64,000 nt of DNA from Phosphoribacter sp037045045 (GCA_037045045.1 JBAOHL010000005.1:806001-870000); one strand, 5' to 3'. Shown: positions 41,459-49,671, counted from the stretch's first letter. Made by a program: numbers and translations. Notes: generated by a model from the sequence alone, not told the origin.

Positions 41459-42695
41459 GGGCTCTCAGGCGGTCGCTCAGGCCGTCTCGGCCAGCCGCCC
41501 GCAGGTCATCTGCGCCTACCCGATCTCGCCCCAGACACACATCGTCGAGGGATTGTCCGCGCTGGTGAAGACCGGCGAGCTGCCCGGCTGCGAGTTTGTC
41601 AACGTCGAGTCGGAGTTCGCCGCGATGAGCGTGGCGATCGGGTCCTCGGCCGCCGGCGCGCGGACCTACACCGCAACGGCCAGCCAGGGGCTGCTCTTCA
41701 TGGTCGAAGCGGTCTACAACGCCTCGGGTCTCGGGTTGCCGATCGTCATGACGGTCGCCAACCGGGCCATCGGCGCCCCTATCAATATCTGGAACGACCA
41801 CACCGACGCGATGAGCCAGCGTGACTCGGGGTGGATCCAGTTGTATGCCGAGACCAACCAGGAGGCGACGGACCTGCACGTGCAGGCCTTCAAGATCGCC
41901 GAGGAGCTCTCCCTGCCGGTCATGGTCTGCATGGACGGCTTCATCCTCACGCACGCGGTCGAGGAGGTCGACGTGCCGGAGCTGGAGCAGGTCCAGAAGT
42001 TCCTGCCGCCGTTCGTGCCCCGTCAGGTCCTCGACCCCGCCGACCCAGTGTCGATCGGGGCCATGGTCGGGCCCGAGGCGTTCACCGAGGTGCGCTACCT
42101 GGCCCACGAGAAGCAGATGCGGGCCCTGGAGACCATTCCCCGGGTCGCCGAGGAGTTCGAGCAGATCTTCGGCCGGGAGGCCGGTGGGCTGATCCGCACC
42201 TACCACTGCGACGACGCCGAGACGGTCATCATCGCGCTGGGTTCGGTGCTCGGCACCATCAAGGACGTCGTCGACGAGCGTCGGGCCAACGGCGAGAAGA
42301 TCGGCGTCCTGGGCATCTGCTCGTTCCGGCCGTTCCCCATCGACGCGGTCCGCGAAGCGCTGGCCCACGCGACCCGGTTCGTCGCCCTGGAGAAGGCCTT
42401 CTCGGTCGGCATCGGCGGCATCGTCGCGTCGCATGTGCGCATGGCGATGTCCAAGCATCCCATCGCCAACTACACGGTCGTCGCCGGTCTCGGCGGGCGG
42501 GCCATTCTCAAGTCCTCGCTGCACCAGATGCTCGACCGGGCCGTCGCCGACGAGCTGGACTTCCTCACCTTCCTCGACCTCGACCAGGACGTCGTGGACC
42601 GCGAGATCGCCCGGGCCAAGCTCGAGCCCAGGCCTGGACCCAGTGCCGAGGACACGCTGCGCGACAAGGGCGCGGTCCGCGCGAGCGCCACCTGA
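41442..42695 (+). CDS. porA: 2-oxoacid:ferredoxin oxidoreductase, alpha subunit
   Basis: A 417-residue alpha subunit with the pyrimidine-binding and transketolase C-terminal-like domains: GSQAVAQAV, AYPISPQTHIVE, VNVESEFAAMSVAIG, TATASQGLLFMVE and the C-terminal VGIGGIVASHV. Together with beta it forms the thiamine-diphosphate site that decarboxylates a 2-oxoacid, probably pyruvate. It starts at a GTG at 41442 within the gamma gene. Confidence 0.9.
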   Translation: MRKQIEGSQAVAQAVSASRPQVICAYPISPQTHIVEGLSALVKTGELPGCEFVNVESEFAAMSVAIGSSAAGARTYTATASQGLLFMVEAVYNASGLGLPIVMTVANRAIGAPINIWNDHTDAMSQRDSGWIQLYAETNQEATDLHVQAFKIAEELSLPVMVCMDGFILTHAVEEVDVPELEQVQKFLPPFVPRQVLDPADPVSIGAMVGPEAFTEVRYLAHEKQMRALETIPRVAEEFEQIFGREAGGLIRTYHCDDAETVIIALGSVLGTIKDVVDERRANGEKIGVLGICSFRPFPIDAVREALAHATRFVALEKAFSVGIGGIVASHVRMAMSKHPIANYTVVAGLGGRAILKSSLHQMLDRAVADELDFLTFLDLDQDVVDREIARAKLEPRPGPSAEDTLRDKGAVRASAT

Positions 42696-42706
42696 AGGAG
42701 CCTGTC

Positions 42707-43735
42707 ATGACCACCGAGATCCGCCACCAGCCGGCCAATCAGCCGGTGAAGTTCTACCAAGTCGGCAGCTTCGCCGTCGGCAACCGGCTCCTGCCGGTCG
42801 AGCAACGCTCCGTGCAGTCCGATCCCGAGCGCACCAATGCCCTCACCTCGGGCCATCGGGCCTGCCAGGGCTGCGGCGAGGCGCTCGGCGCCCGCTACGC
42901 GCTGGATGCCGCACTGCGCGCCGCGGACGGCAAGCTCGTGGCGGTCAACGCCACCGGCTGCCTCGAAGTGTTCTCCACGCCCTACCCCGAGACGTCCTGG
43001 CGTATCGCGTGGCTGCACTCGCTGTTCGGCAACGCCCCGGCGGTCGCGTCCGGCGTCGCCGCGGCATACCGGGCCCTGGGTAAGGACGACATCCGCGTCG
43101 TCGGCCAGGGCGGCGACGGCGGCACGGTCGACATCGGTTTCGGGTGCCTGTCGGGGATGTTCGAGCGCAACGACGACGTGCTCTACATCTGCTACGACAA
43201 CGAGGCGTACATGAACACCGGCGTGCAGCGCTCCGGCGCGACGCCGGCGGCGGCCCGCACCGCGACGACCCAGGCGGTCGGCCCGGAGCCGGGCAACGTC
43301 TTCGGCCAGGGCAAGGACCTGCCGCGGATCGCCATGGCCCACGAGATCCCCTACGTCGCCACGGCCACCGTCGCGGACCTGCACGACCTCGAGGCCAAGG
43401 CCACCAAGGCGATGTCGATCCGTGGGGCGCGCTACCTGCACGTGCTCGTCCCCTGCCCGCTGGGCTGGGGCACCGCCTCGTGCGACACGATCAAGTACGC
43501 CCGACTGGCCAAGGAGTCGGGGATCTTCCCGGTCTTCGAGGCCGAAAACGGCGAGGTCGTCTCGTCCAGCCCGATCCGGCGCCAGGTCCCGGTCGAGGAG
43601 TACTTCAAGGGCCAGAAGCGCTACGCCCACCTGTTCTCCCCCACCCGCCGCGACGACGTCATCAACAAGCTGCAGGCGGCTGCCGACCGCAACATCGCCC
43701 GCTACGGACTGCTCCCGAAGGAGTCGAGCAACTGA
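42707..43735 (+). CDS. porB: 2-oxoacid:ferredoxin oxidoreductase, beta subunit
   Basis: A 342-residue thiamine-diphosphate-binding beta subunit: GHRACQGCGEALGARYAL with the CxxC cluster ligands, NATGCLEVF, VVGQGGDGGTVDIGFG and YDNEAYMNTGVQRSG (TPP/Mg site), and VPCPLGWGT. A GAAGGAG site precedes the ATG at 42707. Its stop shares one base with the next start (TGATG). Confidence 0.92.
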   Translation: MTTEIRHQPANQPVKFYQVGSFAVGNRLLPVEQRSVQSDPERTNALTSGHRACQGCGEALGARYALDAALRAADGKLVAVNATGCLEVFSTPYPETSWRIAWLHSLFGNAPAVASGVAAAYRALGKDDIRVVGQGGDGGTVDIGFGCLSGMFERNDDVLYICYDNEAYMNTGVQRSGATPAAARTATTQAVGPEPGNVFGQGKDLPRIAMAHEIPYVATATVADLHDLEAKATKAMSIRGARYLHVLVPCPLGWGTASCDTIKYARLAKESGIFPVFEAENGEVVSSSPIRRQVPVEEYFKGQKRYAHLFSPTRRDDVINKLQAAADRNIARYGLLPKESSN

Positions 43736-45354
43736 TGCAGAAGCCCTTCGCCATCACCCTGGACGTCGGGACGAGCCTGGCGAACCAGACGGGATCGTGG
43801 CGCACCGAGCGGCCCGTCTACGTCGACCTGCTCCCCCCATGCAACAACGCCTGCCCGGCCGGCGAGAACATCCAGCAGTGGCTGTTCCACGCCGAGGAGG
43901 GCGACTACGAGGCGGCCTGGCGTCAGATCATGGCCGACAACCCGTTCCCCGCGATTATGGGCCGGGTCTGCTACCACCCCTGCCAGACCGCATGTAACCG
44001 GGTCGAGGTCGACGAGGCCGTGGGCATCAACGCCGTCGAGCGGTTCCTCGGCGACGAGGCGCTCAAGCAGGGCTGGTCGGTCGAGCCACCGGCGCAGCGC
44101 TCCGGCAAGAAGGTCCTCGTCGTCGGTGCGGGACCGTCCGGCCTGGCCGCGGCATACCACCTGGCGCGCCTGGGCCACGACGTCACGGTCCGCGAGGCCG
44201 GTCCGATGGCCGGCGGGATGATGCGCTTCGGCATCCCCACCTACCGGCTGCCGCGCGACATCCTCGACGCCGAGGTCAAGCGCATCACCGACCTAGGTGT
44301 CGTCATGCAGTTCGACGCCAAGGTCGAGGACCTCGAGGCCGCGCTGGGTGAGGGCTTCGACGCCCTCTTCCTCGCCGTGGGGGCCCACATCGGCAAGCGC
44401 GCGTACATCCCCGCCGGCGAGTCCGCGAAGATCCTCGACGCGGTGAGCTACCTGCACGACATGGAGACCGAGGCCGAGAAGCCCATGCTCGGTCGCCGGG
44501 TCGTCATCTACGGCGGCGGCAACACCGCTATCGACGCGGCCCGCACCGCCAAGAGGATGGGCGCCGAGGAAGCGATCATCGTCTACCGCCGCAACCGCGA
44601 CAAGATGCCCGCCCACGACTTCGAGGTCCAAGAGGCCGAGGAGGAGGGCATCATGCTCAAGTGGCTCTCGACAATCAAGCACGTCGACGAGGGCAAGATG
44701 GTCGTCGAAAAGATGGAGCTCGACGAGAGCGGATTCCCCCAGCCCACCGGTGAACTCGAGGAACTCGAGGCCGACTCGCTCATCCTGGCACTGGGCCAGG
44801 AGGCCGACCTGACCTTCCTGCAGGACGCCAAGGGCATCACCATCAACGACGGCGTCGTCGACGTCGACGCGAACATGATGACCGGCCGGGACGGCGTCTT
44901 CGCCGGCGGCGACATGGTGCCGGCCGAGCGCACCGTCACGGTCGCGGTCGGACACGGCAAGAAGGCCGCCCGGCACATCGACGCCTATCTGCGCGGCACG
45001 ACCTACGTGGCCCCGGCCAAGCACCCGGTCGCGACGTTCGACAAGCTCACCACGTGGTACTACTCCGACGCCCCCCACAAGGTCCGGGAGCACCTCGAGG
45101 GCGCCCGTCGGGCGGGGACCTTCGACGAGGTCGTCAAGGGACTGGACGAGGAGAGCGCGCAGTTCGAGGCCCGCCGATGCATGTCGTGCGGCAACTGCTT
45201 CGGCTGCGACAACTGCTTCGGGGTCTGCCCGGACAACGCTGTGAAGAAGACCGACATTGCCAAGGGGTACGCGATCGACTACGACTACTGCAAGGGTTGC
45301 GGCGTCTGCGTCGCGGAATGCCCGTGCGGGTCGATCGTCATGGAAGCCGAGTAG
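43735..45354 (+). CDS. GltD-like NAD(P)H flavoprotein fused to a two-[4Fe-4S] ferredoxin (por delta-like)
   Basis: A 539-residue fusion. Residues 30-110 carry an iron-sulfur N-terminal domain with cysteines in PPCNNACPAG and CYHPCQTACN. A GltD-like two-dinucleotide core follows: FAD loop VLVVGAGPSGLAAAYHLARL, then VVIYGGGNTAIDAARTAKR. Residues 475-539 form a two-cluster ferredoxin (CMSCGNCFGCDNCFGVCP and CKGCGVCVAECPCGS). It probably links oxoacid oxidation to NAD(P) and replaces the separate delta ferredoxin subunit. Coupled to porB; last gene of the operon. Confidence 0.9.
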   Translation: MQKPFAITLDVGTSLANQTGSWRTERPVYVDLLPPCNNACPAGENIQQWLFHAEEGDYEAAWRQIMADNPFPAIMGRVCYHPCQTACNRVEVDEAVGINAVERFLGDEALKQGWSVEPPAQRSGKKVLVVGAGPSGLAAAYHLARLGHDVTVREAGPMAGGMMRFGIPTYRLPRDILDAEVKRITDLGVVMQFDAKVEDLEAALGEGFDALFLAVGAHIGKRAYIPAGESAKILDAVSYLHDMETEAEKPMLGRRVVIYGGGNTAIDAARTAKRMGAEEAIIVYRRNRDKMPAHDFEVQEAEEEGIMLKWLSTIKHVDEGKMVVEKMELDESGFPQPTGELEELEADSLILALGQEADLTFLQDAKGITINDGVVDVDANMMTGRDGVFAGGDMVPAERTVTVAVGHGKKAARHIDAYLRGTTYVAPAKHPVATFDKLTTWYYSDAPHKVREHLEGARRAGTFDEVVKGLDEESAQFEARRCMSCGNCFGCDNCFGVCPDNAVKKTDIAKGYAIDYDYCKGCGVCVAECPCGSIVMEAE

Positions 45355-45368
45355 CAGTCCCGACCACG

Positions 45369-45405
45369 GATCCCCGCCTGCGGCAACGGCGCCGCGGCGG
45401 GGATC
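45369..45405 (+). terminator. Terminator hairpin of the por operon
   Basis: GATCCCCGCC (45369-45378) and GGCGGGGATC (45396-45405) form a perfect 10-bp stem starting 15 bp after the operon's last stop. A smaller CGGC/GCCG pairing is possible inside the loop. Confidence 0.7.
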
Positions 45406-45530
45406 GGTGTTTGTGGTGGCCGACCGACCGGCCGGTATGCCGCGCGCCGAGCCGGCATCCCGCCGATGAGGTTGAAACCTAGGAACCGCCCGGCCCCCCT
45501 CGTGCGTGGATGCCGCCAGCCACCCAGCCT

Positions 45531-45759
45531 GCCCCCACGACTGCCCCCACGACTGCCCCCACGACCTGCCCCCACGACTGCCCCCACGACTGCCACTGCC
45601 ACTGCCACTGCCACTGCCACTGCCGCTGCGACTGCCACTGCCACTGCCACTGCCGCTGCGACAGCGACCGGGATCGGGATCGGGACCCGGACCCGGACCG
45701 TGACCGTGACCGTGACCGCTATTGGGACCCGGACCCGGACCGTGACCGTGACCGTGACC
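45531..45759. repeat. 12-bp then 6-bp phased tandem array
   Basis: Five units of GCCCCCACGACT (45531-45591, one with an extra C) lead straight into 28 consecutive hexamers (45592-45759) that never lose 6-bp phase. Consensus shifts along it: GCCACT/GCCGCT, then GGGATC, GGGACC, CGGACC, then GTGACC, with the GGGACC-CGGACC-CGGACC-GTGACC block repeated. Confidence 0.85.
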
Positions 45760-45839
45760 GGAGCCAAACTGCTCCTTCAAGGGCCGGGAAGCAGCACTTT
45801 GCCTCCTCTCGCGAGGGGAGGAAGCAGGGTGGGGCGACG
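45752..45839. repeat. 88-bp direct repeat, copy A
   Basis: Identical to 46058-46145 over 88 bp. It contains the hairpin GGAGC-CAAACT-GCTCC (45760-45775) and the near-palindrome CCTCCTCTCGCGAGGGGAGG (45802-45821). Its left end lies in the last hexamers of the array. Confidence 0.9.
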
Positions 45840-45866
45840 CCCAGGTCCTCCACCCGCTGCACCCCG

Positions 45867-45998
45867 CCCCGCTCACCAGCCCCGCTCACCAGCCCCGCTC
45901 ACTCGCCCCCGCTCACCAGCCCCGCTCACTCGCCCCCGCTCACCAGCCCCGCTCACCAGGCCCCGCTTACTCGCCCCCCTCACCCGGCCCCGCTCACC
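45867..45998. repeat. 13-bp tandem array (CCCCGCTCACCAG-like)
   Basis: About ten degenerate copies of CCCCGCTCACCAG or CCCCGCTCACTCG lie between the two 88-bp repeats. The first two units (45867-45892) are perfect; later ones vary in C-run length. Confidence 0.75.
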
Positions 45999-46057
45999 CC
46001 GATACAAGGTCTCCTACTTCAGCCCCCCCGGCGCAACCTCGCCCTTCACCCGGCGGG

Positions 46058-46145
46058 CCGTGACCGGAGCCAAACTGCTCCTTCAAGGGCCGGGAAGCAG
46101 CACTTTGCCTCCTCTCGCGAGGGGAGGAAGCAGGGTGGGGCGACG
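46058..46145. repeat. 88-bp direct repeat, copy B
   Basis: Perfect copy of 45752-45839, offset by 306 bp, in the same orientation. The flanks differ immediately on both sides. Confidence 0.9.
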
Positions 46146-46150
46146 AGATG

Positions 46151-46276
46151 GGCCCGCATGCGCGGGCCAGGAGGCGCGCACTCGGGCCAGGAAGCGCGCC
46201 GCTCGGGCCAGGGGGCCCGCATGCGCGGGCCAGGGGGCGCCCGCTCGGGCCAGGAAGCGCGCCGCGCGAGGCCAGT
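46151..46276. repeat. 63-bp tandem duplication with hairpin heads
   Basis: Two adjacent 63-bp units (46151-46213 and 46214-46276) differing at a handful of bases. Each begins with GGCCCGC-ATGC-GCGGGCC, a perfect 7-bp stem with a four-base loop, and contains CTCGGGCCAGGAAGCGCGCC. Confidence 0.8.
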
Positions 46277-46331
46277 CGGCCCGCAAGCGCCGGCCAGAGG
46301 CCGGCCGCCCCCGAGTAAGCGACGGGCTCGA

Positions 46332-47507
46332 TTAGCCGATGCGATCCCGCAGGTCGGCCAAATGCGGAGAGACCCCGGGGTCCAGGCGCAGCCCGAGGGC
46401 GAGGTAGGTCGCGGCAAAGTCCCCGAGACTGACCAAGTCGGCCAATCGCTCCAACGGATGGCCGGGATTGGCGGTGTGGTCGATGACACGCACTCCGGCC
46501 TCGCGGGCGGTCTGGGCCACGGCGTCGACGAGCTCGACCCGTTGGCGGCTGGCCTCGTCGCCCTCGTCGTGGTCGCGCAGCACGAGCAGGCGCAGCCGCG
46601 GATCAGGCTCGCCGTCGAGGTAGGGGTCGCGGAACAGCTCGTCGAGCCCGTCCGCTCGTCCGCGTCGGGCGTCCGCCCAGGCCTGGGTGTACGGACCGTC
46701 GAACAGCGCGACGACCTCGAACGCCGTGTCGGGCAGTTCACCGCTCGTCACCGGCAGGCGTGCGGTGCGGGCGAGCATGGCCGCGGTGCGCCGAGCAGCA
46801 ACGCCGGTCAGCGGGCCGTCCCCGAGCACGACGGGAATTCCTGCGGCGAGGTCGATGGCCAAGGATTTCGCCGGATTGACGAAGCACTCCGAGGACGGGC
46901 GTAGCGAGTCGGCCCACCCGTCGAGCCGGTCGGCCACCCTGGCAAGGACCTGCGGCCCGGCCCGGACCAGGCCGAGGGCGTCGGCGGCATACACGACGGG
47001 GGCCAGCAACGACCACATCGCCGTGCGAGTGGAGGTCCGTTCGACCGGCACGTCGACGTGGATCCCACGAGCTCGGGCGCAGACGTCGGCCAACGGAGAG
47101 TCGGGCGCGCCGACGGTGAGCAGGGCGGCCCCGCGTCGGGCCGCCTCGGCAGCGAGGGCCAACGGCCCCGGCGCCCGCCCCGAGTGGGAGACGGCGACGA
47201 CGAGGTCGAGCGAACCCACCCAGCCCGGCAGCGGCATCCCCTGGCGGGTACTCACCGGCACCGGTGATCCCGGCTCGGCGAGCAGGCCGAGGACGTCGGC
47301 GACCACTGCCGACCCGCCGAGAGCCGCCACGAGCACGGAGCGGGGGCGGTCCCCGCCGGACAGGCGCGGCAGGCCCGCCTCGGCGCACAAATGGATCGCC
47401 TCGCGGACCTGGGCACCTGCGGTGGCCAGCGCGCGCACCGAACGCCGCGTGTCGATCTGCGTCAGAGCCGTCTCGTCGTCCAGCAGAGCCTCGTCGAGCA
47501 GCGGCAT
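46332..47507 (-). CDS. SIS-domain sugar-phosphate isomerase-like protein (Rv3256c-like)
   Basis: A 391-residue protein with a double SIS fold and a C-terminal bifunctional phosphoglucose/phosphomannose-isomerase-like domain: VLVAALGGSAVVADVLGLL, LVVAVSHSGRAPGPLALA and the C-terminal FAATYLALGLRLDPG. The actinobacterial homologue Rv3256c lies between manA and manB, suggesting mannose-phosphate supply. It starts at ATG 47507, 17 bp after the Trm112-like stop. Catalysis is not shown by the sequence. Confidence 0.83.
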   Translation of the reverse strand: MPLLDEALLDDETALTQIDTRRSVRALATAGAQVREAIHLCAEAGLPRLSGGDRPRSVLVAALGGSAVVADVLGLLAEPGSPVPVSTRQGMPLPGWVGSLDLVVAVSHSGRAPGPLALAAEAARRGAALLTVGAPDSPLADVCARARGIHVDVPVERTSTRTAMWSLLAPVVYAADALGLVRAGPQVLARVADRLDGWADSLRPSSECFVNPAKSLAIDLAAGIPVVLGDGPLTGVAARRTAAMLARTARLPVTSGELPDTAFEVVALFDGPYTQAWADARRGRADGLDELFRDPYLDGEPDPRLRLLVLRDHDEGDEASRQRVELVDAVAQTAREAGVRVIDHTANPGHPLERLADLVSLGDFAATYLALGLRLDPGVSPHLADLRDRIG

Positions 47508-47524
47508 TGTCGTTGCCTCTCCGC

Positions 47525-47713
47525 TCAGGACCTGGGTCGACGGGCGTCGTCGACGAGCATGACGGGGATACCGCCCTCGATGCGGTAGGTCAGCCCACAC
47601 GCGGGGTCCGTGCAGCGCAGCGCCGGGCCGTCCTGGGCGAGCACGTCGACCACCTCGGCACGACACTGGGGGCAGCGCAGGATCTCGCGCACCCATCGCG
47701 GCAACTCGCTCAT
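47525..47713 (-). CDS. Trm112-family zinc-ribbon protein
   Basis: A 62-residue protein with four cysteines (Cys14, Cys17, Cys34, Cys39) in CPQC and CTDPAC settings and the family sequence YRIEGGIPVMLVDDAR. Trm112-type proteins act as small partners of methyltransferases or other enzymes. It sits between manB and the SIS gene in one minus-strand operon. Confidence 0.85.
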   Translation of the reverse strand: MSELPRWVREILRCPQCRAEVVDVLAQDGPALRCTDPACGLTYRIEGGIPVMLVDDARRPRS

Positions 47714-47728
47714 CGATGCCCTCCTGCC

Positions 47729-49186
47729 TCAGCCCTGCCGCAACAGAGCCAGGACGTGGTCGCGCACGTGTTCCATCGTCACCCGGTCTGCGGCCTCGAC
47801 GTTGAGCCGCAGGAGCGGCTCGGTGTTGGAGGCCCGCACGTTGAACCACCACATCGGGGCACCGAGGTGGCGAACCGTCACCCCGTCGAGGGTGTCGGTC
47901 TCGCTGGGTCCCTGGGCGCGAGCCCAGGCCACCGCGCGTTCGGTCGCTCCGTTGCGGTCCGCGACGGTGGAGTTGATCTCGCCCGAAGCGACGTACCGCT
48001 CGTATGCCGCGGCGAGAGCGGACAGGGGCGCGTCCGTTTCGCCGAGGGCGGCGAGCACGTGCATGGCCGCGAGCATCCCGGTGTCGGCGAACCAGAAGTC
48101 ACGGAAGTAGTAGTGCGCCGAGTGCTCGCCGCCGAACACCGCGTCGGCCCGGGCCATCTCGGCCTTGATGAACGAGTGGCCCACCCGCGTGCGCACCGCG
48201 GTGGCGCCGTGTTCGGCGATGACCTCGGGCACGGCGGCCGAGGTGATGACGTTGTGCACGATGCGGACCTGCTCCGGGGCGGCGCCGGCGCCGACCACCC
48301 GGGCGATTTCCCGGCTGGCGACCAGGGCGGTGATGGCGCTCGGACTCACCGGCTCGCCGCGCTCGTCGACGACGAAACACCGGTCGGCGTCGCCGTCGAA
48401 GGCCAGGCCGATGTCGGCCCCGTGCCCGCGAACGGCGGCCTGCAGGTCGAGCAGGTTCTCCGGCTCGAGGGGGTTGGCCTCGTGATTGGGAAAGGTGCCG
48501 TCCAGTTCGAAGTACAACGGCACGATCGTCAATGGTAGGGCCGGCAAACCCGCCTCCGTGCCGAGCACGGCAGGCACGGTATGCCCGGCCATCCCGTTGC
48601 CGGCGTCCACGACGACGGTGAGTGGGCGACCGCCGGACAGGTCGACCAGCCCACGCAGGAACGCCGCGTAGCCGGGCAGGACGTCCACCTCGGCTATCCG
48701 CCCCGGGGCAGGGCTGGGGGGTCCGTCCAGGACCGGCGCGTCGGACGAGGCCAGGCCGTCGAGGTCGGCCTGGGCGAGATCGCGGATGGCGACCAGCCCG
48801 CTGTCCTGACCCACCGGACGGGCGTTGCTGCGGCACAGCTTGATTCCGTTGTACTCCGCGGGGTTGTGGCTGGCCGTGAACATCGCTCCCGGGCGATCGA
48901 GGGCCCCGCTGGCGTAGTACAGCTGGTCGGTCGAGGCCAGCCCGATGAGGGTGACGTCGATCCCGTGGGCGGCGACCCCCTCGGCGAACGCCCTGGACAG
49001 CTGCGGGGAGCTCGGTCGCATGTCGTGCCCCACGACCACGCCAGGGGCGGCATCCGGGCGGACCACAACGTGGGCGAACGCCGAGCCGATGGCTCGCGCC
49101 ACGTCGTCATCGAGTTGCTCGGGGACCAGGCCGCGAACGTCGTAGGCCTTGACGAAGTCGCCGAGGTTGCGACGGGTGGGGTTCAC
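47729..49186 (-). CDS. manB: Phosphomannomutase/phosphoglucomutase ManB
   Basis: A 485-residue alpha-D-phosphohexomutase interconverting mannose-6-P and mannose-1-P, feeding GDP-mannose for cell-envelope glycans. The catalytic-serine loop is TASHNPAEYNGIKL, the metal loop AFDGDADRCFVVDE, the sugar loop GGEHSAHYYFRD and the phosphate loop RASNTEPLLRLNVEA. Start is the GTG at 49186. Syntenic with Rv3257c. Confidence 0.95.
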   Translation of the reverse strand: MNPTRRNLGDFVKAYDVRGLVPEQLDDDVARAIGSAFAHVVVRPDAAPGVVVGHDMRPSSPQLSRAFAEGVAAHGIDVTLIGLASTDQLYYASGALDRPGAMFTASHNPAEYNGIKLCRSNARPVGQDSGLVAIRDLAQADLDGLASSDAPVLDGPPSPAPGRIAEVDVLPGYAAFLRGLVDLSGGRPLTVVVDAGNGMAGHTVPAVLGTEAGLPALPLTIVPLYFELDGTFPNHEANPLEPENLLDLQAAVRGHGADIGLAFDGDADRCFVVDERGEPVSPSAITALVASREIARVVGAGAAPEQVRIVHNVITSAAVPEVIAEHGATAVRTRVGHSFIKAEMARADAVFGGEHSAHYYFRDFWFADTGMLAAMHVLAALGETDAPLSALAAAYERYVASGEINSTVADRNGATERAVAWARAQGPSETDTLDGVTVRHLGAPMWWFNVRASNTEPLLRLNVEAADRVTMEHVRDHVLALLRQG

Positions 49187-49254
49187 GACCGCCAAGCCTA
49201 GTGCGCCCCGGCGGTATGCCGCGGGCGCGGCGGTGGCGGCGCTGCCTCTCGCAC

Positions 49255-49273
49255 CCAATGGCGCGCCCATTGG
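49255..49273. terminator. Hairpin between DUF3499 and manB
   Basis: CCAATGG and CCATTGG pair perfectly around CGCGC. It lies in the 125-bp gap between the DUF3499 stop and the manB start, both minus strand, so it can end the DUF3499 transcript. Confidence 0.5.
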
Positions 49274-49311
49274 CGCACCGGGCGGTGGTGTGGTGACGCC
49301 CCCTGGCGCGC

Positions 49312-49671
49312 CTAGTCGCGCACGAGGCGCAAGTGGGCCCGACGAGCCGAAGGATCGGGCCGAACGGCAGTGGCCGCGGCGGCCGGTGCGAGGCCGGCGG
49401 AATGGGGTCGAGGCGTCTCCCGGACGGCGTCGGCGATGGCAAGGAGGTCGTCGACCGGGCCGACGGGCAATTCGCCCTCGCTCACCAAGCGGACGACCTC
49501 CCACCCGCGGGGTGCGGTCAGCCCCCCGGCATGCGCGATGCACAGGTCGTAGGTGTGCGGTTCGGCGAAGGTCGCCAACGGCCCGAGGACTGCGGTCTGG
49601 TCGCGGTAGACGTAGGTCAGCGTGGCCACCGCCGGCCCGGAACAGCCGGTCTTGGTGCATTGCCGTTGCAT
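49312..49671 (-). CDS. DUF3499-family protein (Rv3258c-like)
   Basis: A 119-residue protein starting MQRQCTKTGCSGPAVATLTY, with a zinc-ribbon-like Cys pair and a later Cys-x-x-His (LCIAHAGGLTAPRGW). The C-terminal third is Ala/Pro-rich. Conserved in actinobacteria beside manB and the zincin-like gene; function unknown. An in-frame GTG two codons upstream is an alternative start. Confidence 0.85.
   Translation of the reverse strand: MQRQCTKTGCSGPAVATLTYVYRDQTAVLGPLATFAEPHTYDLCIAHAGGLTAPRGWEVVRLVSEGELPVGPVDDLLAIADAVRETPRPHSAGLAPAAAATAVRPDPSARRAHLRLVRD

Larger units (their letters stand above)
45355..46331. other. 977-bp gene-free interval dominated by nested repeats
   Basis: After the terminator this stretch contains, in order, a 12-bp/6-bp array, an 88-bp unit, a 13-bp array, an identical second 88-bp unit and a 63-bp tandem duplication. 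Several long open frames cross it on both strands, but their products are dipeptide runs (VT, RT, SG, GP) with no domain. Genes resume with the SIS protein stop at 46332. Confidence 0.75.

Noticed and set aside
45531..46276. Possible CRISPR array in the repeat block
   Set aside because: Repeats are contiguous or of several different classes, without regular unique spacers, and no cas genes are present.
45285..46904. Several long open frames (up to about 460 residues) across the repeat block on both strands
   Set aside because: Products are dipeptide runs or repeat translations with no domain and no convincing ribosome site; some also overlap the por operon or the SIS gene.
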